Assembly (NCBI RefSeq): GCF_000220395.1
Contig: NW_004086289.1
Coordinates: 1-36,065 of the forward strand
DNA length: 36,065 nucleotides
Source: Ichthyophthirius multifiliis
Taxonomy: Eukaryota; Ciliophora; Oligohymenophorea; Hymenostomatida
Direction: 5' to 3'
In this document: positions 24,001 through 34,136 of the stretch, piece after piece
Layout: every line of letters begins with the position of its first letter
Numbering within the stretch: the stretch's first letter is position 1
Notes under the pieces: model-generated
The model's database searches: none
Told to the model about the DNA's origin: nothing
Seen by the model: the letters and a program-made list of their open reading frames with translations, nothing else
Program-made: the position numbers and the translations under genes

Positions 24001-25798
24001 TATTCTATTATTAATTATGATAAAAATAGAGCGTATAAAATTTTTATTATTTTATTAATTAAATAAAACTTAGAGAGTAATATTTTCTTTAAAATTAATC
24101 ATTTAATTTTTTATTAAAGGAAGTAGATTTTTCAGATTAATAATTATTTGATAAAAATTATTTTAAATAGACAGTAATATTTAATTTTATTTTTTTTATA
24201 AACTTTTAAATTTTAATTTGAAAAGGAAGTAAATTATTTATATTGTTTTATTAATATAATTTATTGATTTAAGTAAATTGAAGTTACAAAAAAAATTATT
24301 ATCAAAACATAATTATGAAATGAAAAAAGCCTGTAATAATTTTTATATTTTTTCAAGATAAATTATTTCATTTTTATAAATAGTTTGTAAATAATCATAA
24401 GATTTATTAATAAATTAAAAATAGACTGTAAAATGATTTATACATCTAATAATTTCAAATAAATATATATCCTTAATAATAAAGAGCAACGTAAGCACCT
24501 GCTTTAAATAAATTAAAAAAAAATAGAATGTAATTCTTAAAGTTATATTTTTTTTAATAAAATTTATTAAATATTTAGTGCGTAAAACTTTTACTAAATT
24601 AATTACTAAATTAATTTTAGGAATGCGTAAATTCTTCATATTTTATCTTATTTTTTAATAAGCTTAAATAAAAGGGAGTAATTTATATTTTTTACAGTTT
24701 TATTTCATTTTTTATTTATTTAAAATAGGATGTTTATTTATAAATTACTATTTTTACTGATTGATTTAATAATTTTTTTAAAATAATAGAGTTAATTGGA
24801 AAAATATGTATAATAATATTTATCTTATTTAAAATTTTTTATAAAATTATAATTAAAATATACAAATATCTTTAATTTTAAAAGATAATAAAATTATATT
24901 TCATTATATTAAAAAAATAATTATTATTTTTTATTTATATTATTTTATTATTAAATAGGCAGTTGTATTTAAATTTTTATTATTTTTTCTTATTTATAAA
25001 CTTAATATAGGAAGTAATTATCGATATTTTTACTTTCTTAAGATTAATGAAAATTTTGCAATAAAAAAAGAATGTACATATTTTAAGTATTAATTTTTAA
25101 TAATTTTATTTTTAAAATTAGAAAGTTATATATTAAAATTTAAATTGAAATTGAAAAAATTCTTTTAATAATTAAAAAGGATGTAATAAATATTTAATTT
25201 ATTTAAATATTTATATTATTACTGAAGATTAAAGATGTAAATTATAATAATTGTTTATATTTTATTTATAAATAAATAATAATAGATTTAATAAGTAAAT
25301 AATATTGATTATAATTACTATATTTTTTATACCATTTAGATTGTAAAATTTAATAATTTTATATTTTTAATTAAATTTGAAATTTTTTAGTGCGTATAAT
25401 ATTATTATTTCAAGCGCATATAATAATTTTTTGTTAAAATAAGGATGTAAAAATTATTTTTAATAATTTTATTATTAACTTATTTTATATATTATAGCAT
25501 GTATTAACATATTTAATCAAATTTATCATTATCAAAAAAAAGATTGTATTTTCTCATTATTTTATATAAATATGTGCTTTAAATCAAAAATAGAAAGTTA
25601 AACATTATTTTTGCATTTCTATTAATTTAAAATAGGATGTAATATTTTTTTATATTTTTAATAATTCTTTTTTAATTTTTAATTTAAAATAGGATGTATT
25701 TATTGGTTATTAAAATTATGTTAATATATTTAAATAAAATTAGTGTGTAAAATTATTAATCATATAATTTTTTTTGAGAATATGTTTATAAGGAATAA
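18047..25798 (+). CDS. Micro-exon secreted cysteine-rich protein G3, most complete copy
   Basis: ATG exon 18047-18055 (MSK), a 47-base intron, signal-peptide exon 18103-18162 (core YMLILTVFVQLYYA), a 128-base intron, then about 120 tiny exons. Nearly all are three bases inside (T/A/C)AG-NNN-GTAA/GTAT/GTTA. Exceptions are six-base exons such as CAC-TTT (near 21814), ATA-TAA (22305-22310), ACG-GAA (22524-22529) and AGC-AAC (near 24492), a nine-base exon (19094-19102), and probably an 18-base exon (24790-24807). Joined, they give about 165 residues, rich in Cys and beginning C-D-C-Q-Y-N-D-I-C. TAA and TAG triplets occur as Gln; no TGA triplet was seen. The gene is about 94% intron. The 3' end is uncertain: the last clear exons are TGT (25744-25746) and possibly GAA-TAA, and the TGA stop was not identified. 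Function is unknown; secretion is inferred from the signal peptide, and cysteine spacing suggests disulphide-bonded extracellular domains. Confidence 0.78.
18103..18162 (+). other. Signal-peptide exon of G3
   Basis: Twenty codons between TTTAG and GTAA, ending in YAQNK with TAA read as Gln. It is the same length as in G1 and G2, with conserved LTVF. The Ala-Gln end fits a signal-peptidase site. Confidence 0.75.
18996..18999 (+). promoter_or_regulatory. AG|GT zero-length exon, possible recursive splice site
   Basis: Between the TGT and AGA micro-exons of G3 lies GAATAG|GTAAAAAT, an acceptor joined directly to a donor with no exon between. G1 has the same at 4868-4871 (minus strand). G2 has AG|GC near 10322. 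In all three the nearby bases are more conserved than average intron. This is the arrangement of a recursive (ratchet) splice site, or of a position where a codon was lost. Confidence 0.45.
19360..21400 (+). repeat. Block of related ~55-65-base introns in G3 (introner-like)
   Basis: Successive introns resemble each other: starts GTAATATTAAATAAAATAG, middles with TTTAGTTTAAATTTAT, ends TTTTTATTAAAAATAG. They separate unrelated codons. The same intron family fills the matching middle part of G1 and G2. Confidence 0.6.
23569..23614. repeat. (AT)n microsatellite in a G3 intron
   Basis: AT dinucleotide run with one C interruption, lying between the GCA and GAT micro-exons. It lengthens that intron to over 100 bases. 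Confidence 0.9.
23754..25798 (+). repeat. Segment duplicated in direct orientation at 34137-36065
   Basis: The last third of G3 can be followed base by base in G4. Shared blocks include ACTGAATCTAAATTA followed by ATTCTCAGAATT, and GAGTTAATTGGAAAAATATG. Similarity is high in introns as well as exons, so the duplication is younger than the split of G1, G2 and G3. Confidence 0.75.
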
Positions 25799-26164
25799 GT
25801 AATTTATAATTAATAAAAAAAATATATAACAAATATATTAAATTTTTTTATATAACTTAATAATATAAAATTTATATATTTCTATTTTTCTTTTTATCCT
25901 AACATAATATATTTTTAATATTATTTTAAAAGTAAGTCAAGGTATAATAGAGTATATTAATTTTTAATAATTATCTTTATTAAGGTTAAAAATATTATTA
26001 AAACAAAAATTTTACATTAATATTAAAATTTAATATAATTTATAAACTTAATTCAGATTGAAAATACAAAGTAATTTATTCGGAATATTATATTTATTAT
26101 ATAAAATTATAAAATTAAAAAAGATGAAAGTTAAAGAAAATAAAAAGAAAAAAATTATATATAC

Positions 26165-26210
<46 letters not shown>

Positions 26211-27780
26211 TTGATTTTATATAACGAATTAATATAAATATCATTTAATTTTAATTTTTCTATTTAATATATTAAATTACCATAATATAATTTAAATATT
26301 TTTTAATTTAGTTATCAAAAATTAAAAATTATAAGGGCTTATTTTAAACAGAGTAAAATATATTTATTTCTGAAAAATTAAAATTAAATTATGTTTTTGT
26401 TTTAAATTTCAATTAATTCAATAAATTTTAAACATAAATTAATTTTTTTAAATTTTCCTTTTAATTTTTTTAAAAAAATTTTAAATTTTAAATTTTATAG
26501 AATAAAAAATAATAATATTACAAAAAATAAAAATTCAGAAATAATTTTAATATCATAAAATTATAAAATTATATTTTTATTTAATATATATATCAAAAAA
26601 TTTATATATTAAAAAATAAAACTAATAATATTTTTAATCTATATTTTATATTAAAAATTTTTATATTGATATAATTAATTTTTAGTTTTTTTAAGCTTAT
26701 TAACAAAAACTATAATATATATATATTATTTTATATTGAATTTTTTATTTTAAGTAATATTATTTACATTATAAAACTATATATAAATTTATTTATATTT
26801 TAATTGTTTAAAAATAAACGATTTTATATATTTAAAACTATTTTTTATTATTAATAAAATTAAGATTAATATATTTCATTCTTTTACAACAATATATATA
26901 ATATAACATTATAAAATCAAAAAAAAAAAATCAAATAGATTTATTAAAAAATATCTTAAATTTTAAGTTATATATTGGTTTTAGGAATATCCTATTTATT
27001 TTATATTATTATAACTTTTTATAATGTAAGAATAATATTAATACACTTTTATGATGTTTTTATAGGACTGTATTATTTGTAATAAGAGTTTAATAATTGG
27101 CAATATATTTTATTATAATAAAAAAATATTATTGGTAAAAAAAATTAATAAATAAATAAACATTTCATATTTAGAAGCTGAAATAGTTTAAATCACTTTT
27201 AAAAAAAATTAAATTAATTTTTCTCTTAATTTTTGATTATAATTTTATTTCTAAATTTAAATTAAAAATTAAAAAATATATTTTAATAATAATAATTTAT
27301 TTATAGTTATTAAAAAAATATCTTTTCTAAATAAAAATAAATGATATTGGTTTAATTTTTTTTAATTTTATTTTTTAAAATTTTTTAGCTATTTATATTT
27401 ACAGTTTTAATTTCTGGTTTTATTTGATTTATATTTTTTATTCTATATAATAATTTTTTTATAAAATACATAATTTATTATTATTTTGCCATTTTAAATA
27501 TAATATATATAATACTTTAAAATATTTTTTTCTCTTTATTAAACAATATGTTTTTTTATTTTTATAAATATTTTTATATTTTGTTTGACGAATTTATATT
27601 TTTATAGTAATATTTTTAATTAAAATATCTTTATATAATAATAATTATTTTTTATTTTTATATCATTTATATTTTTTTTTATTATTTTATTTTATTTATT
27701 TATTAAATTTAGATATTAATTTCTATTAATCTTTTTGTATTATTTATTTATTTTATATAATTATTTTTTCAAATCATTTT
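25799..27780. other. A+T-rich intergenic stretch
   Basis: After the G3 homology ends I see only A/T-rich DNA with a TA repeat (26169-26206). There is no micro-exon pattern, RNA gene or credible ORF. The G3 polyadenylation region should lie at its left end, but no specific signal is recognisable. Confidence 0.5.
26169..26206. repeat. (AT)n microsatellite
   Basis: Uninterrupted AT dinucleotide run. Confidence 0.9.
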
Positions 27781-27784
27781 TATG

Positions 27785-27915
27785 TTTTTAATTTTAGAAC
27801 CAAAGTTATATATAAAATAAAATAGGAAAATATAAAAAAATTTATAAATATATAAAAATAAATAATAATATTTTTTATAATTTAAACTTAAAAAAGACTT
27901 TTATTAATATAATTT
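27785..27915 (+). repeat. Duplicated 5' flank of the SIMPL genes
   Basis: The stretch with GAACCAAAGTTATATA, then an A-rich segment, AATAATAATA and TTAAAAAAGACTTTTA matches the sequence just upstream of the SIMPL gene at 29917 (AAACCAAAATTATATA ... TTAAAAAAGCTTTAAT). Here no coding region follows directly. It may be the displaced upstream region of the first SIMPL copy or the remainder of a third copy. Confidence 0.45.
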
Positions 27916-28312
27916 TATTTTTACTTGATTTTTTATTTTTTGTTATTAATTTTTATTATAGTTTTTTATGATATTTCATATTATTTATTTATAGTTTTTT
28001 ATGATTTTTTTTATTTATGACTATTTTTTTTATTATATAGTTTTATTTTTAGTTTTATATGATTTTTGTTTATGTTTCTGTTTTATTGTTTTCAATTTAT
28101 AATTAATTTTTTTATTTTTTTTTATTTGTGATTATATTTTATTCTTTACAATTTTTTATATTTTCTAAAAAAATACAAAAGCTATTTTATTTTAGAATTC
28201 TAAATTACAGAAAATTCAACATAAAAAATAAAATAAATTATTTTTCTTATAAAATTTATAAATAAATATAAAAACTCTATTTTTTTTAATAAAATAAAGG
28301 AATAAAAAAAAC

Positions 28313-29062
28313 ATGAAAAAACTATCGTTATTGTTCTTAATAATGTTAATATCACAATCACATTCAGAATTATAACTATAACAACCATAACCATAATCAT
28401 AATCATTAATAACGATGTTGTTAATAAAGTATTAGACGAATTAATAAAAAGATGATAAATTAACTATTTCTACTAGTGGCTTTTCTATTGAAAATAATTA
28501 TGATGATGTAGAAAATAAAGTTACTAAAAATATGGAGAGATAACATGTAGGATATAAAGTTAAAAATCAAATTTAAGTAAAATCTTCTGTATTAGAAAAG
28601 GCTGAAGAGGTGATTTAAACTGCTATTAACAATGGATTTAATACTGTTGATTTTTTTAAATACTATCCAGGTGAAGCAGTTAAAAATACTTAAAAAAAGG
28701 CAGAAATAATTACAAAGGATCTCAAATATAAAGTTGACAGTATAAAAAAGTCTTCTATTAATTATCAAGAAATAAAAGGATAAACTATGACGATGGATGT
28801 TATAGTAGTATTTAATATTAGATAAAATACTGATGAAGAATAAGATAAATAAAAACATTAAATATTTTTTTTTAATATAAAAAAATCTTAGTATATTTTT
28901 AAGATAAAATATATTTTATTTAATATGTTATTTTTTTATATTATATGTAAATTAATTAGTAAAAATTTTTATAAAGTATTTTTTATTAAAAAAATATATA
29001 TATTATATTATAGTAATATCATTAATTTTGAAAAAAAAATATAAATAAATATTTTAATTTGA
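28313..29062 (+). pseudogene. SIMPL-domain (DUF541) protein gene, damaged paralogue
   Basis: The ATG at 28313 gives a signal peptide like that of its neighbour (MKKLSLLFLIMLISQSHS). Then comes a Gln/Pro-rich run, and from about 28455 a SIMPL-type region: TISTSGFSIE, VGYKVKNQIQVKSS and AEEVIQTAINNGFNTVDFFK. Between them, the piece that matches the neighbour (NNDVVNKVLDELIKR) lies in another frame, so at least one indel separates signal peptide and domain. About 30 residues present in the neighbour are missing after the signal peptide, and the C-terminal helical part is shorter. The frame stays open to the TGA at 29060-29062, but homology ends near 28860. A short unrecognised intron restoring the frame cannot be excluded. 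Confidence 0.6.
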
Positions 29063-29780
29063 AATTGAATAATGTTTTAATATAATTTAAAAAAAAATTA
29101 ATAATATTAATTTAATAGAATAAATTATTAAATATTTTTTTATTATTTTCTTTTAATTTAAATAAAAAATATTTATAAAAATACATTTAAATTTTATTGT
29201 ATAAAATTATTTATAAAAATAAATTATAAATTTAATAAAGATTTTTTTTATTTTATTTTTTTTACTTAAGATTCAACTATTTATACTTATGATAAATATA
29301 ATATATAATTTTTTTAATTTTAGAATAAATAATAAGAATTTGTATATATATTTAAATATAAATATTATAAAATTCAAATTAAATAGAAATAGCTTATAAA
29401 TATAAATAAAAAACTAATAAATATTTTATTATTTTAATAATTATTTTATTTCTTAAAATTTTATATCTTTTTTTTATTATATATATTATATTTTTTTTTT
29501 CTTTTTTATAAATTTTCTTTTAGATTTACATCAAAATAAAATTATAAAAAAAATTCATTTTAATTATATGTATAAATTTAATTTATAATTATGTAAATTT
29601 ATTTTTTTAATAAATACTGAAATATAAAAAAATTCATAATTTTCTTATCTTTTAATTTTATAGTATTTATTTATTTTTATTTTTATACTATTTATTATAT
29701 TTTCTTTTTATTTTTTATATTTTTTATTTTATTTTTATTTTTAATTTTTATCTATTTTATTAACATATTATATAAAACCT
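29063..29780. other. Spacer between the SIMPL paralogues
   Basis: A/T-rich, with T-rich runs near 29450-29520 and 29640-29760. No gene or repeat of note is seen; the upstream region of the next gene starts near 29785. Confidence 0.5.
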
Positions 29781-29916
29781 TCAATTTATTTTAGTTTTTA
29801 AAACCAAAATTATATAAAATTACACATTAAAAAAATAAATATCTATAAAAATTATTAGTAAATAATAATATAAAAAAAACTACTTTATTTAAAAAAGCTT
29901 TAATAATAATAAAAAC

Positions 29917-30702
29917 ATGAAAGTACTATCATTATTATTCTTAATAATATTAATATAATAATCATAATAATGTAATGAAATTAATTAATAATGCGAATGT
30001 CAATTATACTTAAGTACTCTACCTGATCCATCAAAAGTATAAGGAACAGCATCTACATCTCTAAATGATACTTAATTTGAAATATAAGTTTCTTACTAAA
30101 ATATGGATAAAAATGTTTAAGTTGCTCTTTAAAAAAATAGAGAAGTTGTAAAATAAGTATTAGATATTTATAAAGAAGATAAAGACTTAAATGTTTCTTC
30201 TAGTGGATTTACTATTGATTCTTCTAGTTATATTGAATAAATGAATGAAGAAACTAAATAAAATGAAAGAGTTTTTGAAGGATATAAAGTTAGAAATTCG
30301 ATTTTGATAAAATCTTCTAATTCATAAAAGGCTGGATAAGTGATTGATAATGCTATTAATAATGAATTTAATTCTGTTGATTATATTAAATTTTCTCCTG
30401 ATGAAAAACAAATACAAAAAGCAAGAGAAAAACTATTAAGAGAAGCAGTTTAGGATGCCACAAAAAAAATAGATTTAATTTTAAAGAATCTAAAAGAAGA
30501 AGTTATTGGTGTAAAGAAAGTTTATAATATTAACGAAAAAATATTTGATACTAATGATAATAGAATTAGGCCTGCTTTTTTATCATAGGGTGGTAATGAA
30601 AATTAAACATAATTAAATGATAATTTTTTATTTTTCATTATTTAATATATATAATAAAATTAGTTTTATTATTTTTATATAGTTTTTTAAATTTGTAAAT
30701 GA
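29917..30702 (+). CDS. Secreted SIMPL-domain (DUF541) protein
   Basis: A single open frame of 261 codons runs from ATG to TGA with many TAA/TAG codons read as Gln. Residues 1-18 are a signal peptide (MKVLSLLFLIILIQQSQQ). A short Cys-containing stretch follows (CNEINQQCECQ). The body fits the SIMPL/DUF541 (BP26-like) pattern: FEIQVSYQNMDKNVQVALQK, SSSGFTID, FEGYKVRNSILIKSS, then AGQVIDNAINNEFNSVDYIK and a Lys/Glu-rich helix with AREKLLREAVQDATKK. The length is normal for the family, which is found in bacteria and eukaryotes including ciliates; its biochemical role is poorly defined, and bacterial members are periplasmic or outer-membrane associated. The C-terminal 25 residues are hydrophobic and Gln-rich and may be read-through of flanking A+T if the real end is upstream. 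No micro-exons are present. Confidence 0.75.
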
Positions 30703-30942
30703 AATGTTTTTATTTGTAATTGAAATAGCATTTATATTATATATTTATATTTTGTATGCAACAATAAATAGTAAGAAAAATACTTTATAAATAAAACAGT
30801 ATGATATTTTGATTTGAATGTATATATTTTTTTAGAAAAATATTTTTTAGTCATTTATTATTCTAATAAATTAATATTAAATGTTATTATTTCGAACTTA
30901 TTTTATTATTAATAAAATAAAAACCTGAGCTATCTTAAAATA

Positions 30943-31207
30943 ATGTTTTCTAATAATAAATAAATATTATTAAATAAAAAAATTGCTAAAGGAAAATTAA
31001 TTAATTAATTATGTTTTCTAATGAAGAAGATGTTTATTTTATAAAAATAAAAAATAATAAATTCTTAATTATGTTTAAGTACTTTTTTTGAAAATAATAA
31101 ATACAACAAAATATTAAATTAATAAATTTGCTTTTGTTAATTTGAATGTGGAGTGCATACAGATTGTTCTATAAGTAATAAAACTTTAACATTTAAAGTA
31201 TATTAAT

Positions 31208-31245
<38 letters not shown>

Positions 31246-31408
31246 TTTATAAAATATATTTTTTTTAAAAAAAATTTTATTTTTTATATATTTTTATTTT
31301 ATTTAGTTTATAATATCATATATTAATTAGAATTATATATTATAAATTATTAATTAATTTTGAAGAAAAATATAATTTATAAATACAATGTATGATTATT
31401 AATCTTTA
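30943..31408 (+). CDS. Doubtful ORF with a cysteine-rich piece
   Basis: From ATG 30943 (TAA/TAG as Gln) the frame passes CFCQFECGVHTDCSISNKTL near 31128-31190, the only part with balanced codons, then runs into a TA repeat and simple A+T. A second ATG-TTT-TCT-AAT start-like sequence lies at 31011 in another frame, suggesting a small duplication. It could be the eroded exon of a secreted protein. I recognise no family. Confidence 0.2.
31206..31245. repeat. (AT)n microsatellite
   Basis: AT dinucleotide run with one interruption. Confidence 0.85.
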
Positions 31409-31526
31409 ATAATGATTATTTTTTTTTATGTTCCATGTAATAATTTTAGAAATTGATAATTATTTGTTTAGATTTTACACAGTTAAATAATTAATTCATT
31501 TAATATTCACAAAATGTAAGTTTAGA

Positions 31527-31814
31527 ATGCGATATTTCATTATGTTAATTTTAATGATGTTTTTAATAGTTTATAATTAAAGAAATTTCTTATAATTAAC
31601 AGAAGATTATATATAAATTAGAAGTATCTAATTTTTTTTTTAAGTTAAGAATAAACGTAGATAAATTTATAAATAAATATAATAAAATAATTAAAAAATA
31701 TTTAAAAATAAAAAAATAAATGAATTTAAACTATTTTAAACCAATAATATAATTTAAATAAAAAATATAATTAAAAGAATAATCATTGTAGAGAAAAATA
31801 CATCTAAAAGATGA
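31527..31814 (+). CDS. Small putative secreted or membrane ORF
   Basis: The frame is 95 codons from ATG to TGA. The first 16 residues are a hydrophobic segment (MRYFIMLILMMFLIVY), followed by polar, Arg/Lys-rich sequence (LTEDYIQIRS, QVKNKRRQIYKQ). The first half looks like protein; the second half is Lys/Ile/Asn-rich, as chance A-rich DNA would be. No homologue is recognised. It lies just 5' of dispersed relic copy B and might belong to it. Confidence 0.25.
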
Positions 31815-31819
31815 GAGAT

Positions 31820-32250
31820 ATTTTAAGAGATAATATTATAACTTTTAGTATGTTAGTAACATTATATGTAAAATTGAATTAGAAGAATATTGATATAGAG
31901 CAGAATTTCATAAATTTATTTTAATATTTTTAAAATATCTAGTAATTTTTTTGATGATATATATGATTTACCCTGAATATATTAGATGAAATTAAAAATT
32001 TAATTTTTTTAGCAATTTAAAATGCATCAAAAGACGTTAATAATATAGTTTTAATTAATAAATTATAGAGATTTTACTTGATATATTAAAGTTTAAAATA
32101 TATTTATTTTTTATAAATATATGTTAAAATTAACTTTTGTATATTTCGGTTGGTATTAAATCAGGAATAAAGAAATTAAAATTTAGCCAATATTTAGTAA
32201 ATTATGTTTTTGTATTATTAATTGAAATTAAGATATTATATCAAGAATTG
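31820..32250 (+). pseudogene. Dispersed coding relic, copy B
   Basis: This is the diverged partner of the sequence at 16440-16930, sharing TGTAAAATTGAAT, the GTATTAAATCAG block and the A-rich/TTATGTTTTTGTATTA end. It contains protein-like pieces (VNNIVLINKLQRFYLIY) in an interrupted frame. Family not recognised. Confidence 0.35.
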
Positions 32251-33090
32251 ATTTAAGTATAAAATAAATGTAAATTTTAATTAAATATAGTTTTAATTTA
32301 TTTTTTAAAAAAAATTATATAAAATGTATATTAAGTAAAAAATTAGTTATATTATTATAATATTAAAATAAAGTAATTTATATATATAATATTAATACAA
32401 ATAAAATATTATAATGAAAATATTTTTAAAGTAAAATTATATAAATATAATAATTTTATTATAAAATTAATATTAATATTATTATTAATATTAATATTAA
32501 TAATAATATAATTATTATAATAATAATTTAATAAAAACTTATTTATTAATTATTTATATATATATTTTTTTTTTATCATTTTCTTATATCTTTAATTAAA
32601 ATTCTATTTTTTTTCAAATAAATAATTTTTATTTAATTTAATTTTCTTTTTTTTATGTTGATTTATTAAAGAAATTAATATTATTAAAACTTAAATTTAT
32701 AAATATTATTTTTATATCTGGTTTAATAATAGATAAAAATCTATAAACATCATACATTTTTTTATTTTATTTTTTGCTAAATTTATTAAAGAAATACTTA
32801 TAAATATAATATTATAAATAAGTAATTATTATTTTTAGAAAACTTTATTAACTATTTAAGATTTACAAAAATATCTTATTATTTATTTAATTAATTTATA
32901 TTTCTTAAATTTACTTTTTTTAAAAAAAGAATAATTAATCTTAATTATAGAATAATTTTTTTTTTTAAATTATTATATTTTGAGCAACTATAATAAACTT
33001 AATTTATAAAAAAAAAAATATATAGCATTATTATTGCCTATTGTATAAAACATTTGCTATAAAACTACTATTCTGATCTACAAGTCAGCA
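32251..33090. other. A+T-rich stretch without recognisable features
   Basis: Runs of A, T and ATT/AAT repeats (32460-32530) are present. No gene, RNA or micro-exon pattern is seen. Confidence 0.5.
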
Positions 33091-33094
33091 ACAG

Positions 33095-34012
33095 ATGAAT
33101 CCTTTCTTTTAGAAATAATAGAAAAAATTAAATGAATATATTTAATAATAAAAGAAACCGAAATTATAAAAAATAAGAGATAAAATATTACAAAAAAAAT
33201 AAATGTTAGAAATAAAGTTATAAAGAAAAAGATGTTAAAGTATAATATAAATAATTTATTTTTATAAATAACATTCTGATATTAGAAAAACATAATATAA
33301 TTAGATAAGAAATTATTATAAGAATTTATAATAATTTCTTTTTAAGAAAATAATTTAGATTGAGACTGATTTAAAATTTTTAAATAATTTTTATAAATTT
33401 TTGATTATTGGAAAAGTTGTTTGTAATCAAATTAATAAAGAGCTTAAAATTAGTTAATTTATAGTATATTTAAATATATAAAAATAATAAATATATTAAT
33501 TTAAATTAATAATATAAATAAAACATTTATATTTAAATTAAAATTAAATTTATTAACTAAATATATACCTTAATAGAAAATATATATTTTTTTTTTATAA
33601 AAATTAAACCCAATATATTATCATATTATAATTATATATTTTCATTCTTGTAAATTTTTTATTATATAAATATATTTTTTTATAAAAATAAAACTAGAAA
33701 CTTTGTTTGCTATAGCTATTTAAATTATATTATATTATTCTTTTTTTTAAAAAAAATACCTTATTGAAATATATACATATTTCAAATGAAAAATAATATT
33801 TAAATAAAATTTTATTAAATTATTTATTATAATTATTATTTTTATTCTCAGCTTTATAAAATTTAATAAAAAAATTAAAGTAATTAGTATTTCTATTAAC
33901 GAACGGGTTATTATTAACTTTAATCTTTAGTTAATAAGCAAAAATTAAATAATATTATTTTTTTACACAACTAAATATTATGAATTTTCAAATAAATTAT
34001 TACTATGTTTGA
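33095..34012 (+). CDS. Possible gene, Lys/Gln-rich, unrecognised
   Basis: A frame from ATG 33095 to TGA 34010-34012 stays open for 305 codons when TAA/TAG are Gln, clearly longer than usual for this DNA. The first ~125 codons look most like protein: MNPFFQKQQKKLNEYIQQQK, then basic helical sequence (RDKILQKKQMLEIKLQRKRC) and IETDLKFLNNFYKFLIIGKV. The rest is Ile/Tyr/Asn-rich and may be non-coding. There is no signal peptide at the start and no domain I recognise. It ends about 125 bases before the G4 homology begins. Confidence 0.35.
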
Positions 34013-34136
34013 CAATATAAATTTTAATCTTTTAAACATCTTTCGAAACTTCTAAATATTGAAATTTGACTTTTGTTTACATAATATTAAAAGGTTAAAT
34101 GAAGATTACTTGACATAGAGTTGATATGTCTATTTT

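Noticed and set aside
24415-24639. Minus-strand ORF of 74 codons
   Set aside because: It lies across several micro-exons and introns of G3 on the other strand and has no independent support.
28200-28406. Minus-strand ORF of 68 codons, Val/Ile/Met-rich
   Set aside because: It is antisense to the start and Gln/Pro-rich run of the first SIMPL paralogue.
28592-28858. Minus-strand ORF of 88 codons, hydrophobic
   Set aside because: It is antisense to the SIMPL domain of the first paralogue, whose plus-strand translation matches its neighbour.
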